Position numbers and translations under genes: made by a program
The notes under the pieces: generated by a model
Database searches by the model: none
The model's input: only the letters and a program-made list of their open reading frames with translations
What the model was told of the DNA's origin: nothing
Shown: positions 9,872 through 18,379 of the stretch, piece by piece
How positions within the stretch are numbered: position 1 is the stretch's first letter
How the letters are laid out: every line of letters starts with the position of its first letter
DNA from: Paenibacillus sp. EZ-K15
Lineage (GTDB): Bacteria; Bacillota; Bacilli; Paenibacillales; Paenibacillaceae
NCBI RefSeq assembly: GCF_002573715.1
Contig: NZ_PDHM01000002.1
Coordinates: forward strand, 1-56,469
Length of the DNA: 56,469 nucleotides
Direction of reading: 5' to 3'

Positions 9872-12166
9872 TTGTCGATTAAGACGAAATTATCGATGAT
9901 CATGTCCATATCGGTATTATTTATTCTTCTGCTCAACATTACGCTGAACTATTACACCACCCAGGAAAATTTGCAGCAGGATAGTGAAACCAAAATGGTG
10001 ATGGCCGCTACTCAGATCGCCATCACGGTCCAGCAAACCGGCTTTAGTTCTGCATATGTGGATAATATATTCGGTGATATGCTGAAGGTAGCCGCGGTCA
10101 ATGCGGCAAAAGCTTTGGATCCGGATATTAACAATATAACCAATCAGCAATTGGTGGAATTGAGTAAAGAGATCGGCGTCACCCACATATCACTATTGGT
10201 CCGGACGAATGATGATGTCGTTGTTGCCCGATCCTCCACTCCAGATGAAATCGGCCTTTCAACAAAGAACTGGGGGTACTGGCATACGGCTTTTCTGGAA
10301 TTGTTCCAGTATGGTAAAGTCGTCTCCGTTACCGAGGGTCAGCGCGCCGATCATTTTTGGTCAGGACCGTTTGAGTTCTCCACATCCAATCCGGAATTCA
10401 TTGATAAATGGGGATACTATTACGATAGCAAGCGCAATTATATTATTGATCCCTACATAAGGAATTCGAATATCAAGGACTTTGTGAAGATTACAAGTCC
10501 GGATACGGTTGTGAAGGAGACCTTGAAGTCGAATCCGCGAATATTGGAAGTAACAGGAATCAACCCTGAAACGTTTGGCAATGAATATATGAGAGAAGAT
10601 GGAACGGATGATGTTCACCACAAGCTTCGCAATCGACCAATTACATTCGGCACCTACGACTATGGGAGCCTGGACCAAGATGCGGAAGCTGTGCAGAAGG
10701 CCGTTTCTACCGGCGATAATGTGGTGTTTGTCAGTACTATCAATAACAAGAAGGTGCTAAAAAGCTTCATCCCCATCGTAACCGAAAATAAACCGACCAG
10801 TGTCATCAGTGTCGTCATGGATTATGAAGCCATCTCTTCCGTGATGAGGGAGCAGATGATCAGTCTTGTGGCCATCTCATTGGTTTTATTGGAAATCGTG
10901 ATATTCGGCAGTTATATTGTTGCGGGGTATTTTACCAAGCCGATTCAGGCCATCCTGGGGACGGTAAACGATGTGTCGGATGGTCACTTTGATCGAAGGC
11001 TGGAGGTAAGCAGCCGGGACGAGCTGGGGCAGCTTGCGGGTCGAATCAATGCGATGACACGTAATCTGGGCAACTATACGAGCCAGTTGAAGCAAATGGT
11101 CGATGAGAATCAGTCCGTTAAGGAATATCTGGAGTCGGTCATTAATCAGACAGCCGATGCCATTCATACAACCGATACCTATGAACGGGTTATTAGTGTG
11201 AATAAAGCGTTTGAGCAATTGTATGGTTGGAAAGCGAACGAAGTGGTTGGACGGAAGCCTGCACTTGTGCCTCCGGCCAAAGAGGAAGAAGAAAAGGAGC
11301 GCATCCGTCGCCTGCGGGCCGGGGAACGGCTTCCTCCGGTGGAGACGATCCGTCTTCACAAAGATGGAAGCACGATCGAGGTCAGTATTAGCACCTCGCT
11401 GGTGCATGATGAGAACGGTGAGGTCACCTCCATGATTAGCGTGTCTCGGGATGTGACGGAACGCAATCGGATCGAGGAGCTGCTGCGTCGTTCGGAGAAA
11501 CTCAATACCGTTGGCCAGTTGGCTGCTGGCGTTGCTCATGAGATCCGGAATCCGCTTACGACCCTCCGTGGATTTCTGCAGCTTCAACAGCAGACCCACA
11601 AGGTTAATCCGGACCATATTGATCTGATGCTGTCGGAGCTGGATCGAATTAACCTCATTGTCAGTGAATTTCTGATATTAGCGAAGCCGCAGGCGATTCA
11701 TTTCCAAGAGAGGGATGTACGACTCATCATGGGAGATGTCATTTCATTCCTCGACAGCCAAGCCCATTTGTACGGCATCGAGTTCAAATTGAAATTTACT
11801 GATGAACTTACCTACGTACACTGTGAGGAGAACCAGCTCAAGCAGGTGTTTATCAATTTGCTCAAGAATGCGATTGAAGCGATGCCCGATGGCGGCAGTA
11901 TCTGGATTGAGCTTTCAAGGCCGAAGGGCGAATGGGTACAGATCGATATTCGGGATGAAGGGCAGGGCATTCCGGAAGATCTGATGCCGCATCTTGGCGA
12001 ACCGTTTATTACGAATAAGGAGACGGGCACAGGGCTAGGATTGATGGTAAGCCAGCGTATTATTCAGGGTCACCGGGGTATGATGGAAATCGAGAGTGAA
12101 GTAGGTGTGGGCACGAAGGTGAGTATAGTTCTGCCTGTAGTTCAGCCGAATGCTATTGAGAATTAA
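9872..12166 (+). CDS. Membrane sensor histidine kinase, phosphorelay type
   Basis: A 764-residue two-transmembrane sensor kinase. TM1 is at about residues 9-27, followed by a roughly 300-residue extracellular sensor region (probably Cache-like). TM2 is at about 330-352, then HAMP (about 353-405), PAS (about 416-529), a HisKA domain with phospho-acceptor His556 in AHEIRNPLTTLRGF, and an ATPase domain with the N box (NLLKNAIEAM), DEGQGIP and TGTGLGL. No response regulator is adjacent; the next gene is rluF. Orphan kinases of this design feed Spo0F in spore formers, and spo0F lies about 33 kb downstream. The TTG start at 9872 is preceded by AAAGGTGA. The phosphorelay role is inferred. Confidence 0.9.
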   Translation: MSIKTKLSMIMSISVLFILLLNITLNYYTTQENLQQDSETKMVMAATQIAITVQQTGFSSAYVDNIFGDMLKVAAVNAAKALDPDINNITNQQLVELSKEIGVTHISLLVRTNDDVVVARSSTPDEIGLSTKNWGYWHTAFLELFQYGKVVSVTEGQRADHFWSGPFEFSTSNPEFIDKWGYYYDSKRNYIIDPYIRNSNIKDFVKITSPDTVVKETLKSNPRILEVTGINPETFGNEYMREDGTDDVHHKLRNRPITFGTYDYGSLDQDAEAVQKAVSTGDNVVFVSTINNKKVLKSFIPIVTENKPTSVISVVMDYEAISSVMREQMISLVAISLVLLEIVIFGSYIVAGYFTKPIQAILGTVNDVSDGHFDRRLEVSSRDELGQLAGRINAMTRNLGNYTSQLKQMVDENQSVKEYLESVINQTADAIHTTDTYERVISVNKAFEQLYGWKANEVVGRKPALVPPAKEEEEKERIRRLRAGERLPPVETIRLHKDGSTIEVSISTSLVHDENGEVTSMISVSRDVTERNRIEELLRRSEKLNTVGQLAAGVAHEIRNPLTTLRGFLQLQQQTHKVNPDHIDLMLSELDRINLIVSEFLILAKPQAIHFQERDVRLIMGDVISFLDSQAHLYGIEFKLKFTDELTYVHCEENQLKQVFINLLKNAIEAMPDGGSIWIELSRPKGEWVQIDIRDEGQGIPEDLMPHLGEPFITNKETGTGLGLMVSQRIIQGHRGMMEIESEVGVGTKVSIVLPVVQPNAIEN

Positions 12167-12199
12167 GCAAGAAGTAGTTACAGATAAGGGGATGGCATC

Positions 12200-12901
12200 T
12201 TGAGAATCAATAAATTTATCAGTGAAACGGGATATTGTTCCCGTCGTGAAGCAGATAAGCTGGTGGAGAGCGGGAAGGTCACCATTAATGGCGTGGTTGC
12301 TGTCCTGGGAAGCCAGGCAGAGGAAGGCGACGATGTCCGAGTTCAGGGAAAGCCGCTTCAGGATAAGAAGAAACATGTATATATTGCTCTTAATAAGCCG
12401 GTCGGGATTACAAGCACCACCGAACCGCATATTAAGGGCAATATTGTAGACTTTGTAGGCCACAACGAGCGTATTTTTCCTATCGGACGATTGGATAAGG
12501 ACTCTGAGGGACTGATTTTGCTGACGAATGATGGAGATATCGTCAATAAGATCCTTCGCTCTGAGGGGAAACATGAGAAAGAATACATTGTGACGGTGGA
12601 TCGCCCGGTAACGGAATCCTTCCTTAGCGGGATGTCCAGCGGCGTAAAGATTTTGGGTGAGATGACGTTACCTTGTGAGGTCACTCGAATGTCCGAGCGC
12701 GTATTCCGAATCATACTGACCGAGGGTAAAAACCGCCAAATCCGCAGAATGTGCAGCGCTTTTGGTTATGAGGTCCGAAAGCTGCAGCGAATCCGGATTA
12801 TGAATATCCGTCTTGGCAGTCAACGCATCGGTTCATGGCGTGATCTTAACGAGAAGGAGAAGGAAGAGCTTGGTCAGCTGCTGAACTACAGGCTCGAGTA
12901 G
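12200..12901 (+). CDS. rluF: 23S rRNA pseudouridine synthase, RluF type
   Basis: The 233-residue protein has an N-terminal S4 RNA-binding domain (about residues 2-50, CSRREADKLVESG) and an RsuA/RluF-type catalytic domain with Asp99 in GRLDKDSEGL. The NKPVGITSTTE, NIVDFV and NRQIRRMCSAFGYEV segments closely track E. coli RluF, which modifies U2604 of 23S rRNA. It lacks the long basic tail of the E. coli enzyme. The TTG start at 12200 follows AAGGGGATG. It is 33 bases from the kinase gene and probably shares its transcript. A terminator follows. Confidence 0.9.
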   Translation: MRINKFISETGYCSRREADKLVESGKVTINGVVAVLGSQAEEGDDVRVQGKPLQDKKKHVYIALNKPVGITSTTEPHIKGNIVDFVGHNERIFPIGRLDKDSEGLILLTNDGDIVNKILRSEGKHEKEYIVTVDRPVTESFLSGMSSGVKILGEMTLPCEVTRMSERVFRIILTEGKNRQIRRMCSAFGYEVRKLQRIRIMNIRLGSQRIGSWRDLNEKEKEELGQLLNYRLE

Positions 12902-12933
12902 CTGGCTGAAATACTTCTATAATCTTAAACAAA

Positions 12934-12977
12934 AACAACCGATGGGATCTGTAAGACCAGATGCATCGGTTGTTTAT
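12934..12977. terminator. Bidirectional terminator between rluF and motB
   Basis: AACAACCGATG pairs with CATCGGTTGTT across a loop that itself contains ATCTG/CAGAT. A-rich and T-rich flanks allow use from both convergent genes. Confidence 0.75.
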
Positions 12978-13015
12978 TGTGTGTTATAGTCTGTAGGGAC
13001 CCGTTCCCATTTGGG

Positions 13016-13822
13016 TTATTCATTCACGCTTGTAAAGGTGGCGCTATCCTGGTATTTACGTATAATGGATACCTCGACTCTGCGGTTCTTCGCTCGCCCA
13101 GCAGCGGTGTTGTTATCAGCAATCGGATGGTATTCACCATAACCGATCGGCATGAACCGTTTAGGATCCAGCTCCGAGTTGGCAAGCAGAATCTTCATGA
13201 ACTGCAAGGCTCGATCCGAGCTTAAATCCCAGTTCGACGGATATCGGCTGTTAGAGATTGGCACATTATCCGTATGGCCGGATACAATGATTTCATAGTC
13301 CGGGAACTTGTGAAGCATTTGCGAGATGGCCTTGGCCAGTTTACGGGCTTCTGGCTTCACAACGGCTTCGCCGGAAGGGAATAAGGCGTTATCCCGTATC
13401 GTAATGACAAGCTGGGAGTGGTTCAACTTGGTGCTGAGCTCCGAGGTTAAACCGTTATTTTTAATATAATTATCGAGCTGCTTCTTCAGCTTCTCCAGAT
13501 CCTGTTGTTCCTGACGCATCAGCTCTGCACGCCGTTGGTCAGGTGTTGTTGCGGGAACGGAAGGGGATGTCGCCTTATGATCCTTAATATTGGGCGGATC
13601 ATCGCTGGATTCCGTTTTGCTATAATCCAGGACACCGGTTCCGCCGGTGAGAGCAACACTGAAGGCTTCGCTCATTTCTTGAAATTTACGTGCATCCGTC
13701 GCACTCATGGCGTATAGCACCAGGAACAAGGCCAGAAGCAAGGTCAGTAGGTCTGCGTAAGGAAGAAGCCAGGATTCGTCGGCATGCTCCTCATGCGGCT
13801 CGTGTCTAGTCTTTTTGCTCAC
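13016..13822 (-). CDS. motB: Flagellar motor stator protein MotB
   Basis: MotB is the peptidoglycan-anchored half of the proton-driven stator. The 268-residue protein has a short cytoplasmic N-terminus, one membrane helix carrying the proton-binding Asp24 in PYADLLTLLL, a Gln/Lys-rich linker, and a C-terminal OmpA-like domain (SGHTDNVPI and NRRVEVSI near the end). The GTG at 13822 is nine bases from GGAGG. A GTG two codons earlier is too close to that site. motA ends within the motB start region, so the pair is translationally coupled. The Asp points to proton rather than sodium coupling, by family knowledge. Confidence 0.95.
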   Translation of the reverse strand: MSKKTRHEPHEEHADESWLLPYADLLTLLLALFLVLYAMSATDARKFQEMSEAFSVALTGGTGVLDYSKTESSDDPPNIKDHKATSPSVPATTPDQRRAELMRQEQQDLEKLKKQLDNYIKNNGLTSELSTKLNHSQLVITIRDNALFPSGEAVVKPEARKLAKAISQMLHKFPDYEIIVSGHTDNVPISNSRYPSNWDLSSDRALQFMKILLANSELDPKRFMPIGYGEYHPIADNNTAAGRAKNRRVEVSIIRKYQDSATFTSVNE

Positions 13823-14606
13823 TAGCACCAGCCTCCCTCTCGCTGAGCTCTGCCCGTTCGGACGGTGTCAGGAACACGGAGAGCTTCTGATTGATTGCAA
13901 TGGTGGATACACCGGATTGAATGGACAGCAGGCCTTCTACCATCATCAGGCGGATTTCAACCTCACGTTTGGATAGACGCTTGAGTTTATTCGCAATCGG
14001 GTGACAGAGCACATAACCGGTGAAGATACCGAGCAGGGTAGCAATAAACGCGGCCCCGATGGCTTGAGCGAGTTCGCTCATATCTTCCATGTGGGATAGT
14101 GCAGCGATCAAACCGATAACGGCTCCGAGTACCCCGAGGGAAGGTGCATACATACCGGCCTGCGAGAAGATCAATGAACCGGAACGATGGCGCTCTTCGG
14201 TGGCATTAATATCTTCCATTAATACATCACGTACGAATTCCTGATCGTTGCCATCGATGATCATGCGCATCCCATTACGCAGGAAGGTGTCATCGATCTC
14301 ATCGACTTTGGTTTCCAGAGCCAGCAGACCTTCACGGCGTGTGATCGAAGCCCATTCCATAAACAGCTTGATCATTTCCGTTTTGTCCATCAGATTCTGT
14401 TTCACAAAGGTCATCTTGACCAGCTTCGGAATCTTTTTCAGCTCGACTAGCGGGAACCCGATGAATAAAGTTGCTGCCGTACCGCCAAGAATGATTAGAT
14501 AGGCTGCCGGATTATACAAAGCGAGAAGGGAGGCACCTTTCAGAACCATGCCCACCAGTACCGCGACGATACCGAGTATTAAGCCTATAATTGTTGAAAT
14601 TTCCAT
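13806..14606 (-). CDS. motA: Flagellar motor stator protein MotA
   Basis: MotA forms the membrane ring around MotB and drives rotor torque. The 266-residue product shows four hydrophobic segments (first about residues 4-45, last pair about 145-200, including GVLGAVIGLIAAL) and a charged cytoplasmic loop between helices 2 and 3. The start MEISTIIGL at 14606 is supported by GAGGTG just upstream. The longer reading to 14645 has no ribosome site. The 3' end overlaps motB by 17 bases. No sigma-D promoter is evident upstream. Confidence 0.95.
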   Translation of the reverse strand: MEISTIIGLILGIVAVLVGMVLKGASLLALYNPAAYLIILGGTAATLFIGFPLVELKKIPKLVKMTFVKQNLMDKTEMIKLFMEWASITRREGLLALETKVDEIDDTFLRNGMRMIIDGNDQEFVRDVLMEDINATEERHRSGSLIFSQAGMYAPSLGVLGAVIGLIAALSHMEDMSELAQAIGAAFIATLLGIFTGYVLCHPIANKLKRLSKREVEIRLMMVEGLLSIQSGVSTIAINQKLSVFLTPSERAELSEREAGASEQKD

Positions 14607-14797
14607 ACCACACCTCATCCGTGAGAAATAAAATAACGAATCCATTCGTCAGAACGGCTCTCATGGAGAACCGGGCCCCTTATGTGGGGCGTTATCCTAT
14701 TTATCGTCAGGTCGGGCTTTTTTTTTTAGTTGTAATTTCCGGTATAATGGAAGGAAGGGAAACGAAGCTAAGTACGGCAAGGAAAGGAGTGATGGAG

Positions 14798-15091
14798 ATG
14801 GGCGTTAAACACGGAAGAGATTACGGCGAAATTCTGGTAGAACTGACCGAGGCGGTCGGACGAATTACCGACAGCTATGTCTTCTTTGAAATGGAAGCTG
14901 AGGATTGGGGCAATCTGGGTGAAGCCGAGAGAAATGAGGTTCATGAAGCGCTGGCTGAGGATTTGTTCTATGCGCTAGGCACAGAGCCGGTGATTAACGT
15001 TGGCAGCGGCGTGGTCATGCATGATCAAACGAACCATCGAATACATATTTTGATTGGTGAAGAAGAGTTGGCCTTTGTGGCTCTTGTGTAA
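14798..15091 (+). CDS. Hypothetical acidic protein
   Basis: A 97-residue acidic cytosolic protein without recognisable domains, membrane segments or cysteines. The N-terminal half is helical and Glu-rich, and the C-terminal half is predicted strands (EPVINVGSGVVMHDQ, RIHILIG). ATG 14798 is chosen because AAAGGAG at 14783-14789 lies eight bases upstream. A TATAAT at 14743-14748 suggests its own promoter, although no good -35 is present. It is followed after 110 bases by the pterin dehydratase gene. I cannot name a function. Confidence 0.65.
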   Translation: MGVKHGRDYGEILVELTEAVGRITDSYVFFEMEAEDWGNLGEAERNEVHEALAEDLFYALGTEPVINVGSGVVMHDQTNHRIHILIGEEELAFVALV

Positions 15092-15200
15092 TCACTCCAG
15101 TTATCAACAGATACAGGGCAGAATAGAATAGATGACAGAAAGACCATATTACGTGTAAGTCGGCTTTAAGATAGGTTTTTTTCGGGGAGGAAGATAAAAG

Positions 15201-15515
15201 ATGCTTTATACGCAGCAAGAAGTAGAGGCTCATCTGGAAAAGCTTGAGGGTTGGGAATTTGAACAAGGGAGATGGATTGTACGGAAGTATACCTTCTCCT
15301 CCTTCATGAAGGGAATCGCTTTTGTTGATGAAGTGGCAGCTATTTCAGAAGCTTTCGGACATCACCCCTACATCACCATAGATTATAAAGTCGTTACACT
15401 TCGTCTCACCTCTTGGGACGACGGTGGCATTACGGCTGTGGATATTAAGGAAGCGCAGCAGTTTAACGAAGCCTATGAGAAGAGTCGTTCGAAGGATGGC
15501 AAGGCGGCACAGTAG
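15201..15515 (+). CDS. 4a-hydroxytetrahydrobiopterin dehydratase
   Basis: A 104-residue pterin-4a-carbinolamine dehydratase. The family signature is present: GHHPYITIDYKVVTLRL followed by TSWDDGGIT and a C-terminal acidic D, with the paired histidines as catalytic residues. The enzyme dehydrates the carbinolamine left after pterin-dependent hydroxylation, but no aromatic amino acid hydroxylase is in this window. In bacteria lacking that enzyme the protein may serve another pterin pathway. RBS GGGGAGGA precedes the ATG. A shared terminator follows. Confidence 0.88.
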   Translation: MLYTQQEVEAHLEKLEGWEFEQGRWIVRKYTFSSFMKGIAFVDEVAAISEAFGHHPYITIDYKVVTLRLTSWDDGGITAVDIKEAQQFNEAYEKSRSKDGKAAQ

Positions 15516-15551
15516 GAGACGGTTAGTCCCCTCAGAGGTCCCGAATATGTA

Positions 15552-15596
15552 AAAACACGCTTGCGCCGGGAAGAACTCCAGGTGCAAGCGTGTTTT
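15552..15596. terminator. Bidirectional terminator
   Basis: AAAACACGCTTGC pairs perfectly with GCAAGCGTGTTTT over a 19-base loop. The A and T flanks serve the dehydratase gene on plus and the cytochrome gene on minus. Confidence 0.88.
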
Positions 15597-15610
15597 GCGT
15601 ATAAGCTGAT

Positions 15611-15967
15611 TTATTTTTTCTCAGCAAGGTACAGCGCGATGTTTGCGATTTCTTCAGGCTTAAGTTGATCTTTAAAGGAAGGCATTCCCTTACGACCTTT
15701 GGTTACAACGTTGAAGATCGCGTCCGCATCCATGTGCCCGCCTACTTGATTCAAAGCCGGCCCAGCGCCGCCTTGAAGTTGGTCGCCGTGACAGCTAATG
15801 CAGCTTGCTTTCAGTGTGGCTTCCGCTGCGGCAGCATCGAGAGTCACTTCCGGCATGGTCGGCTTCTCTTCCTGAGCTACCTGTTCCTTACCTGGGAGCG
15901 TAAACATCAGCGCGATAGCCAACGCACATGCGACGAAGAACAATCCGCTCATGATCCATTTTTGCAT
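15611..15967 (-). CDS. Membrane-anchored c-type cytochrome
   Basis: A single-haem cytochrome c of the CccA/CccB c550/c551 type. The 118-residue protein has an N-terminal hydrophobic anchor (about residues 4-22), a Glu/Pro linker, and a haem domain with CISCH as attachment site and a distal Met in KGMPSF. It would carry electrons on the outer face of the membrane. Two ATGs compete: 15973 is four bases from GAAGGGA and 15967 is ten. I prefer 15967 but either is possible. It is monocistronic on the minus strand. Confidence 0.88.
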   Translation of the reverse strand: MQKWIMSGLFFVACALAIALMFTLPGKEQVAQEEKPTMPEVTLDAAAAEATLKASCISCHGDQLQGGAGPALNQVGGHMDADAIFNVVTKGRKGMPSFKDQLKPEEIANIALYLAEKK

Positions 15968-16128
15968 CGTCATATCGTCCCTTCTATGTATACTGCACTT
16001 TTGCACTTGTCTCCATTATAAACCAACATCCATAGACAGCATAGCCAGTTGTGACAAAAAAAGCAACTATACGGCGTAGCTTCATAAAAAGTACACAAAA
16101 TTGTGCTTTTTCATATAGACAAAGATTA

Positions 16129-16629
16129 CTATTCCTCATTTGCCGGGGGCTCATACACCATACAGTGGAAAAGGGCATTTCCCGTTGGCGTAAGCCGCTC
16201 ATACGTATCGGTAATGTGAAAGCCTGCCCTTTGATAAGCGCGGATCGCGCGCTCATTCCAGGTCATTACCTCAAGGTCGATTTCGTCGGCAGGCCGCCTC
16301 CGCCTGGCTTCCCCAACAATCGCCCCCATAAACCGTTTACCCATTCCGCGCCCGCACCAATCAGGCCGCATGCCAAGTCCGATTCGTGTCACCTCGTGCA
16401 TCGGAAACAGCTGGGCAAATCCCCACAGGGCCTCCCGTTCATCCAGAATCGAGATGTACTGCCTCTGGCGAATGTCCGGATCGCCAAACTCGACCTCAAG
16501 CCCTTTCATCTGCTCCCAGGGAAGAAAGCCATAGATATTATAGGGAGGAGGATAGGTCCAGGCGCATATTTCCTTCGCGTGCTCTTCACGCATGACTACG
16601 GTGTGAAATGAAATCGGTGTTGCATCCAT
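16129..16629 (-). CDS. GNAT family N-acetyltransferase
   Basis: A 166-residue acetyltransferase. The acetyl-CoA loop appears as RPDWCGRGMGKRFM (Q/RxxGxG/A type), followed by the strand VMTWNERAIRAYQRAGF, in which the Asn and Tyr are typical of the fold. Overall it resembles RimJ/RimL-like single-domain enzymes, but the substrate cannot be told. ATG 16629 is preceded at nine bases by AGGAGG, which rules out the longer reading to 16683. No neighbouring gene suggests a pathway. Confidence 0.85.
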   Translation of the reverse strand: MDATPISFHTVVMREEHAKEICAWTYPPPYNIYGFLPWEQMKGLEVEFGDPDIRQRQYISILDEREALWGFAQLFPMHEVTRIGLGMRPDWCGRGMGKRFMGAIVGEARRRRPADEIDLEVMTWNERAIRAYQRAGFHITDTYERLTPTGNALFHCMVYEPPANEE

Positions 16630-16691
16630 TGGTGAAGTCCTCCTATCGTATATATGAATGATAACCCTTTTCCGAACATCCAAGTCGCATC

Positions 16692-16734
16692 AAAAAAGCC
16701 CGTCAAAGAGAGGTAAGGGCTCCTTTAACGGGCA
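16692..16734 (-). terminator. Terminator of the first NlpC/P60 gene
   Basis: On the minus strand GCCCGTTAAAG pairs with CTTTGACGGGC across a 20-base loop and is followed by six T. Confidence 0.85.
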
Positions 16735-16768
16735 AGCAGTATGTATAGGGATGATTAGCCTCTAAAGC

Positions 16769-17245
16769 TTAGGATGATTCACCAGCCGATTCTTCATACG
16801 TATCATCACTCATGATACGCTTTGCACCCACGTAGCGCTGATCGTAGTAGTCCTCTGCAAGGCGGTTGATAACCACGCCGCGGTTGGTCGAGGCATGGGC
16901 AAATTTGTCATCGCCGATATAAATGCCGACGTGGGAGATGCCCTGGCCCGATGTGTTGAAGAACACCAAATCGCCAGCGCGCAGATCCTTACGGGACACG
17001 CTTGTCCCCATGTCGAATTGAGAGCCGGATTGATGCGGGAGCTTCAAACCGAGTTTGGCATATACATACATGGTGAAGCCGGAACAGTCAAATCCGCTCG
17101 TGGTCGTACCGCCGTAGCTGTATCGTGTACCTAGCACCTTATCGATTTCCTGATCCAGCGCACTATCAGCAAACACGCTGCCAACGCCCAAAGTGAACAG
17201 CAGTGTTATACTAAGGGCTGCTGTTGATAATGTTTTCTTCAGCAT
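16769..17245 (-). CDS. NlpC/P60 cell-wall hydrolase, copy 1
   Basis: A 158-residue secreted endopeptidase that would cleave peptide cross-bridges of peptidoglycan. A signal peptide ends after Ala26 (SVFA). The mature protein is little more than the catalytic domain, with Cys54 in FDCSGF, His105 in SHVGIY and His117 in FAHAS. No LysM or SH3 domain is attached. ATG 17245 follows AAAAGGAG. It is a close paralogue of the next gene (TTTSGFDCSGF against TTTNGFDCSGF), probably by tandem duplication. Unlike that gene, only a fragment of the c-di-AMP aptamer precedes it. Confidence 0.92.
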   Translation of the reverse strand: MLKKTLSTAALSITLLFTLGVGSVFADSALDQEIDKVLGTRYSYGGTTTSGFDCSGFTMYVYAKLGLKLPHQSGSQFDMGTSVSRKDLRAGDLVFFNTSGQGISHVGIYIGDDKFAHASTNRGVVINRLAEDYYDQRYVGAKRIMSDDTYEESAGESS

Positions 17246-17260
17246 GGAAAGCTCCTTTTC

Positions 17261-17281
17261 GCTGCCGCGAGGCATAGCAAT
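17261..17281 (-). other. Remnant of the 3' edge of a c-di-AMP aptamer
   Basis: On the minus strand GCTATGCCTCGCGGCAGC aligns with the conserved aptamer end GCTAACCTCGCAGGCA of the paralogue upstream. The ribosome-site region after it also aligns. The remaining aptamer cores (GCCGAA, GGGGGA, GGGTGAA) are absent from 17282-17600, so this looks like a decayed or truncated copy. Confidence 0.55.
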
Positions 17282-17305
17282 CTATGTATTAAAGCACTTA
17301 CATTA

Positions 17306-17322
17306 ATGACAAAGTTGTTACT
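17306..17322 (-). promoter_or_regulatory. Shared 17-base promoter box, copy 1
   Basis: Minus strand AGTAACAACTTTGTCAT, identical to the box at 18380-18396 ahead of the paralogue. TTGTCA within it can serve as a -35, with a weak TACATA 18 bases downstream. Between 17323 and 17600 I see no gene or other clear element. Confidence 0.55.
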
Positions 17323-17600
17323 GCGTCCATTCTATCAGACAGCAAGCGGGATTGGCAATTATTTCTTGATGGATTTTGCTATTTTTCAATCGGATTAGCT
17401 GTCGAAGCGTCAAATAAAATCAATATTTTTCCAAAACGGTGTTTAATGAAGGGAGAGAAGGGTATATAAAGAATAAGAGGAGATTGGGGATGGAATAACC
17501 AAACGAAGTCATTTCAATATCTTCATTCATTTTTTTTTGAAAAGTGGAAACTTTTTCGTTGTCTTAAACGTTATAAAGGTATACACACAATCAACAAAAG

Positions 17601-17650
17601 AAAAAAGCCGCTGGATGAGATCGGCACAATCTCATAAACCCAGGGCTTCT
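17601..17650 (-). terminator. Terminator of the second NlpC/P60 gene
   Basis: On the minus strand a long imperfect stem (GAAGCC...ATGAGAT with ATCTCAT...GGCTTTTTT) ends in six T. Confidence 0.8.
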
Positions 17651-17679
17651 TATAAGAGTAAATCAATAAAGTTCTAACA

Positions 17680-18153
17680 TTAATTGTAGTTCACAGCTAC
17701 AGATTTGTACGTATTCTGACTCATAATTCTTTTAGCGCCTACATATCGGTTGGCGTAATAGCTCTGGCTTAGCGGACTGATCATGACACCACGCGAAGAT
17801 GAGGAATGAGCAAATTTGCCGCTCCCAACATAAATACCCACATGAGATATACCTCTACCGGATGTGTTGAAGAACACGAGATCGCCAGCTTTCAGGCTGC
17901 TCTTGGATACTGCCGTTCCTACTTTGTATTGAGCTGCAGACGTACGCGGCAGGCTAAGGCCAAGCTTCTTGTAAACATAGCTGGTGAATCCGGAGCAGTC
18001 AAAACCATTCGTTGTGGTTCCACCCGTTTTATAAGAGACACCAATGGCTGGTTTGATTGCTGTATTTAATTTGGAATCGGCGAAAGCGCTTCCGGTCCCT
18101 AACGTGAGTGCGAGTGCGAGGCCGAGAGAAACAGCCGTTAACTTCTTTTTCAA
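17680..18153 (-). CDS. NlpC/P60 cell-wall hydrolase, copy 2, riboswitch controlled
   Basis: A 157-residue secreted peptidoglycan endopeptidase with signal peptide cleavage after Ala25 (SAFA). The catalytic residues are Cys53 in FDCSGF, His104 in SHVGIY and His116 in FAHSS, each one residue earlier than in the neighbouring paralogue. The start is TTG at 18153 with GGAAGGAG upstream. A c-di-AMP (ydaO-type) riboswitch lies in its leader. In other Bacillota these switches turn such hydrolase and potassium genes off when c-di-AMP is high, so wall hydrolysis here is probably tied to turgor signalling. Confidence 0.93.
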   Translation of the reverse strand: MKKKLTAVSLGLALALTLGTGSAFADSKLNTAIKPAIGVSYKTGGTTTNGFDCSGFTSYVYKKLGLSLPRTSAAQYKVGTAVSKSSLKAGDLVFFNTSGRGISHVGIYVGSGKFAHSSSSRGVMISPLSQSYYANRYVGAKRIMSQNTYKSVAVNYN

Positions 18154-18171
18154 AACAAAAAGCTCCTTCCA

Positions 18172-18300
18172 TTGCCTGCGAGGTTAGCTTAAGGGTTCGG
18201 TTGAAAGGTCCCTATGATCCCTCTCTTGCGAGATCAATTCACCCAAAACGGATCCCCCGCTTCCCATATCGTTATGGGAATTCGGCTCCTTAAAATGTTG
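18172..18300 (-). promoter_or_regulatory. c-di-AMP riboswitch (ydaO/yuaA type)
   Basis: Read on the minus strand, the leader shows the family's conserved blocks in order: GGAGCCGAATTCCC, GGGGGATCC, TTTGGGTGAAT, an AGGG block, and ACCGAACCC followed by AGCTAACCTCGCAGGC. The last block is the most diagnostic. The aptamer ends about 20 bases before the hydrolase start codon, close enough to influence the ribosome site. No separate terminator hairpin is evident between the aptamer and the gene. Confidence 0.88.
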
Positions 18301-18379
18301 ATGAACCCATTCATTGACGTCTGACGTTCCAACATAGTTAACGAATTTACATCGTTCCAATAAAAAAGTTACAGTAAAG

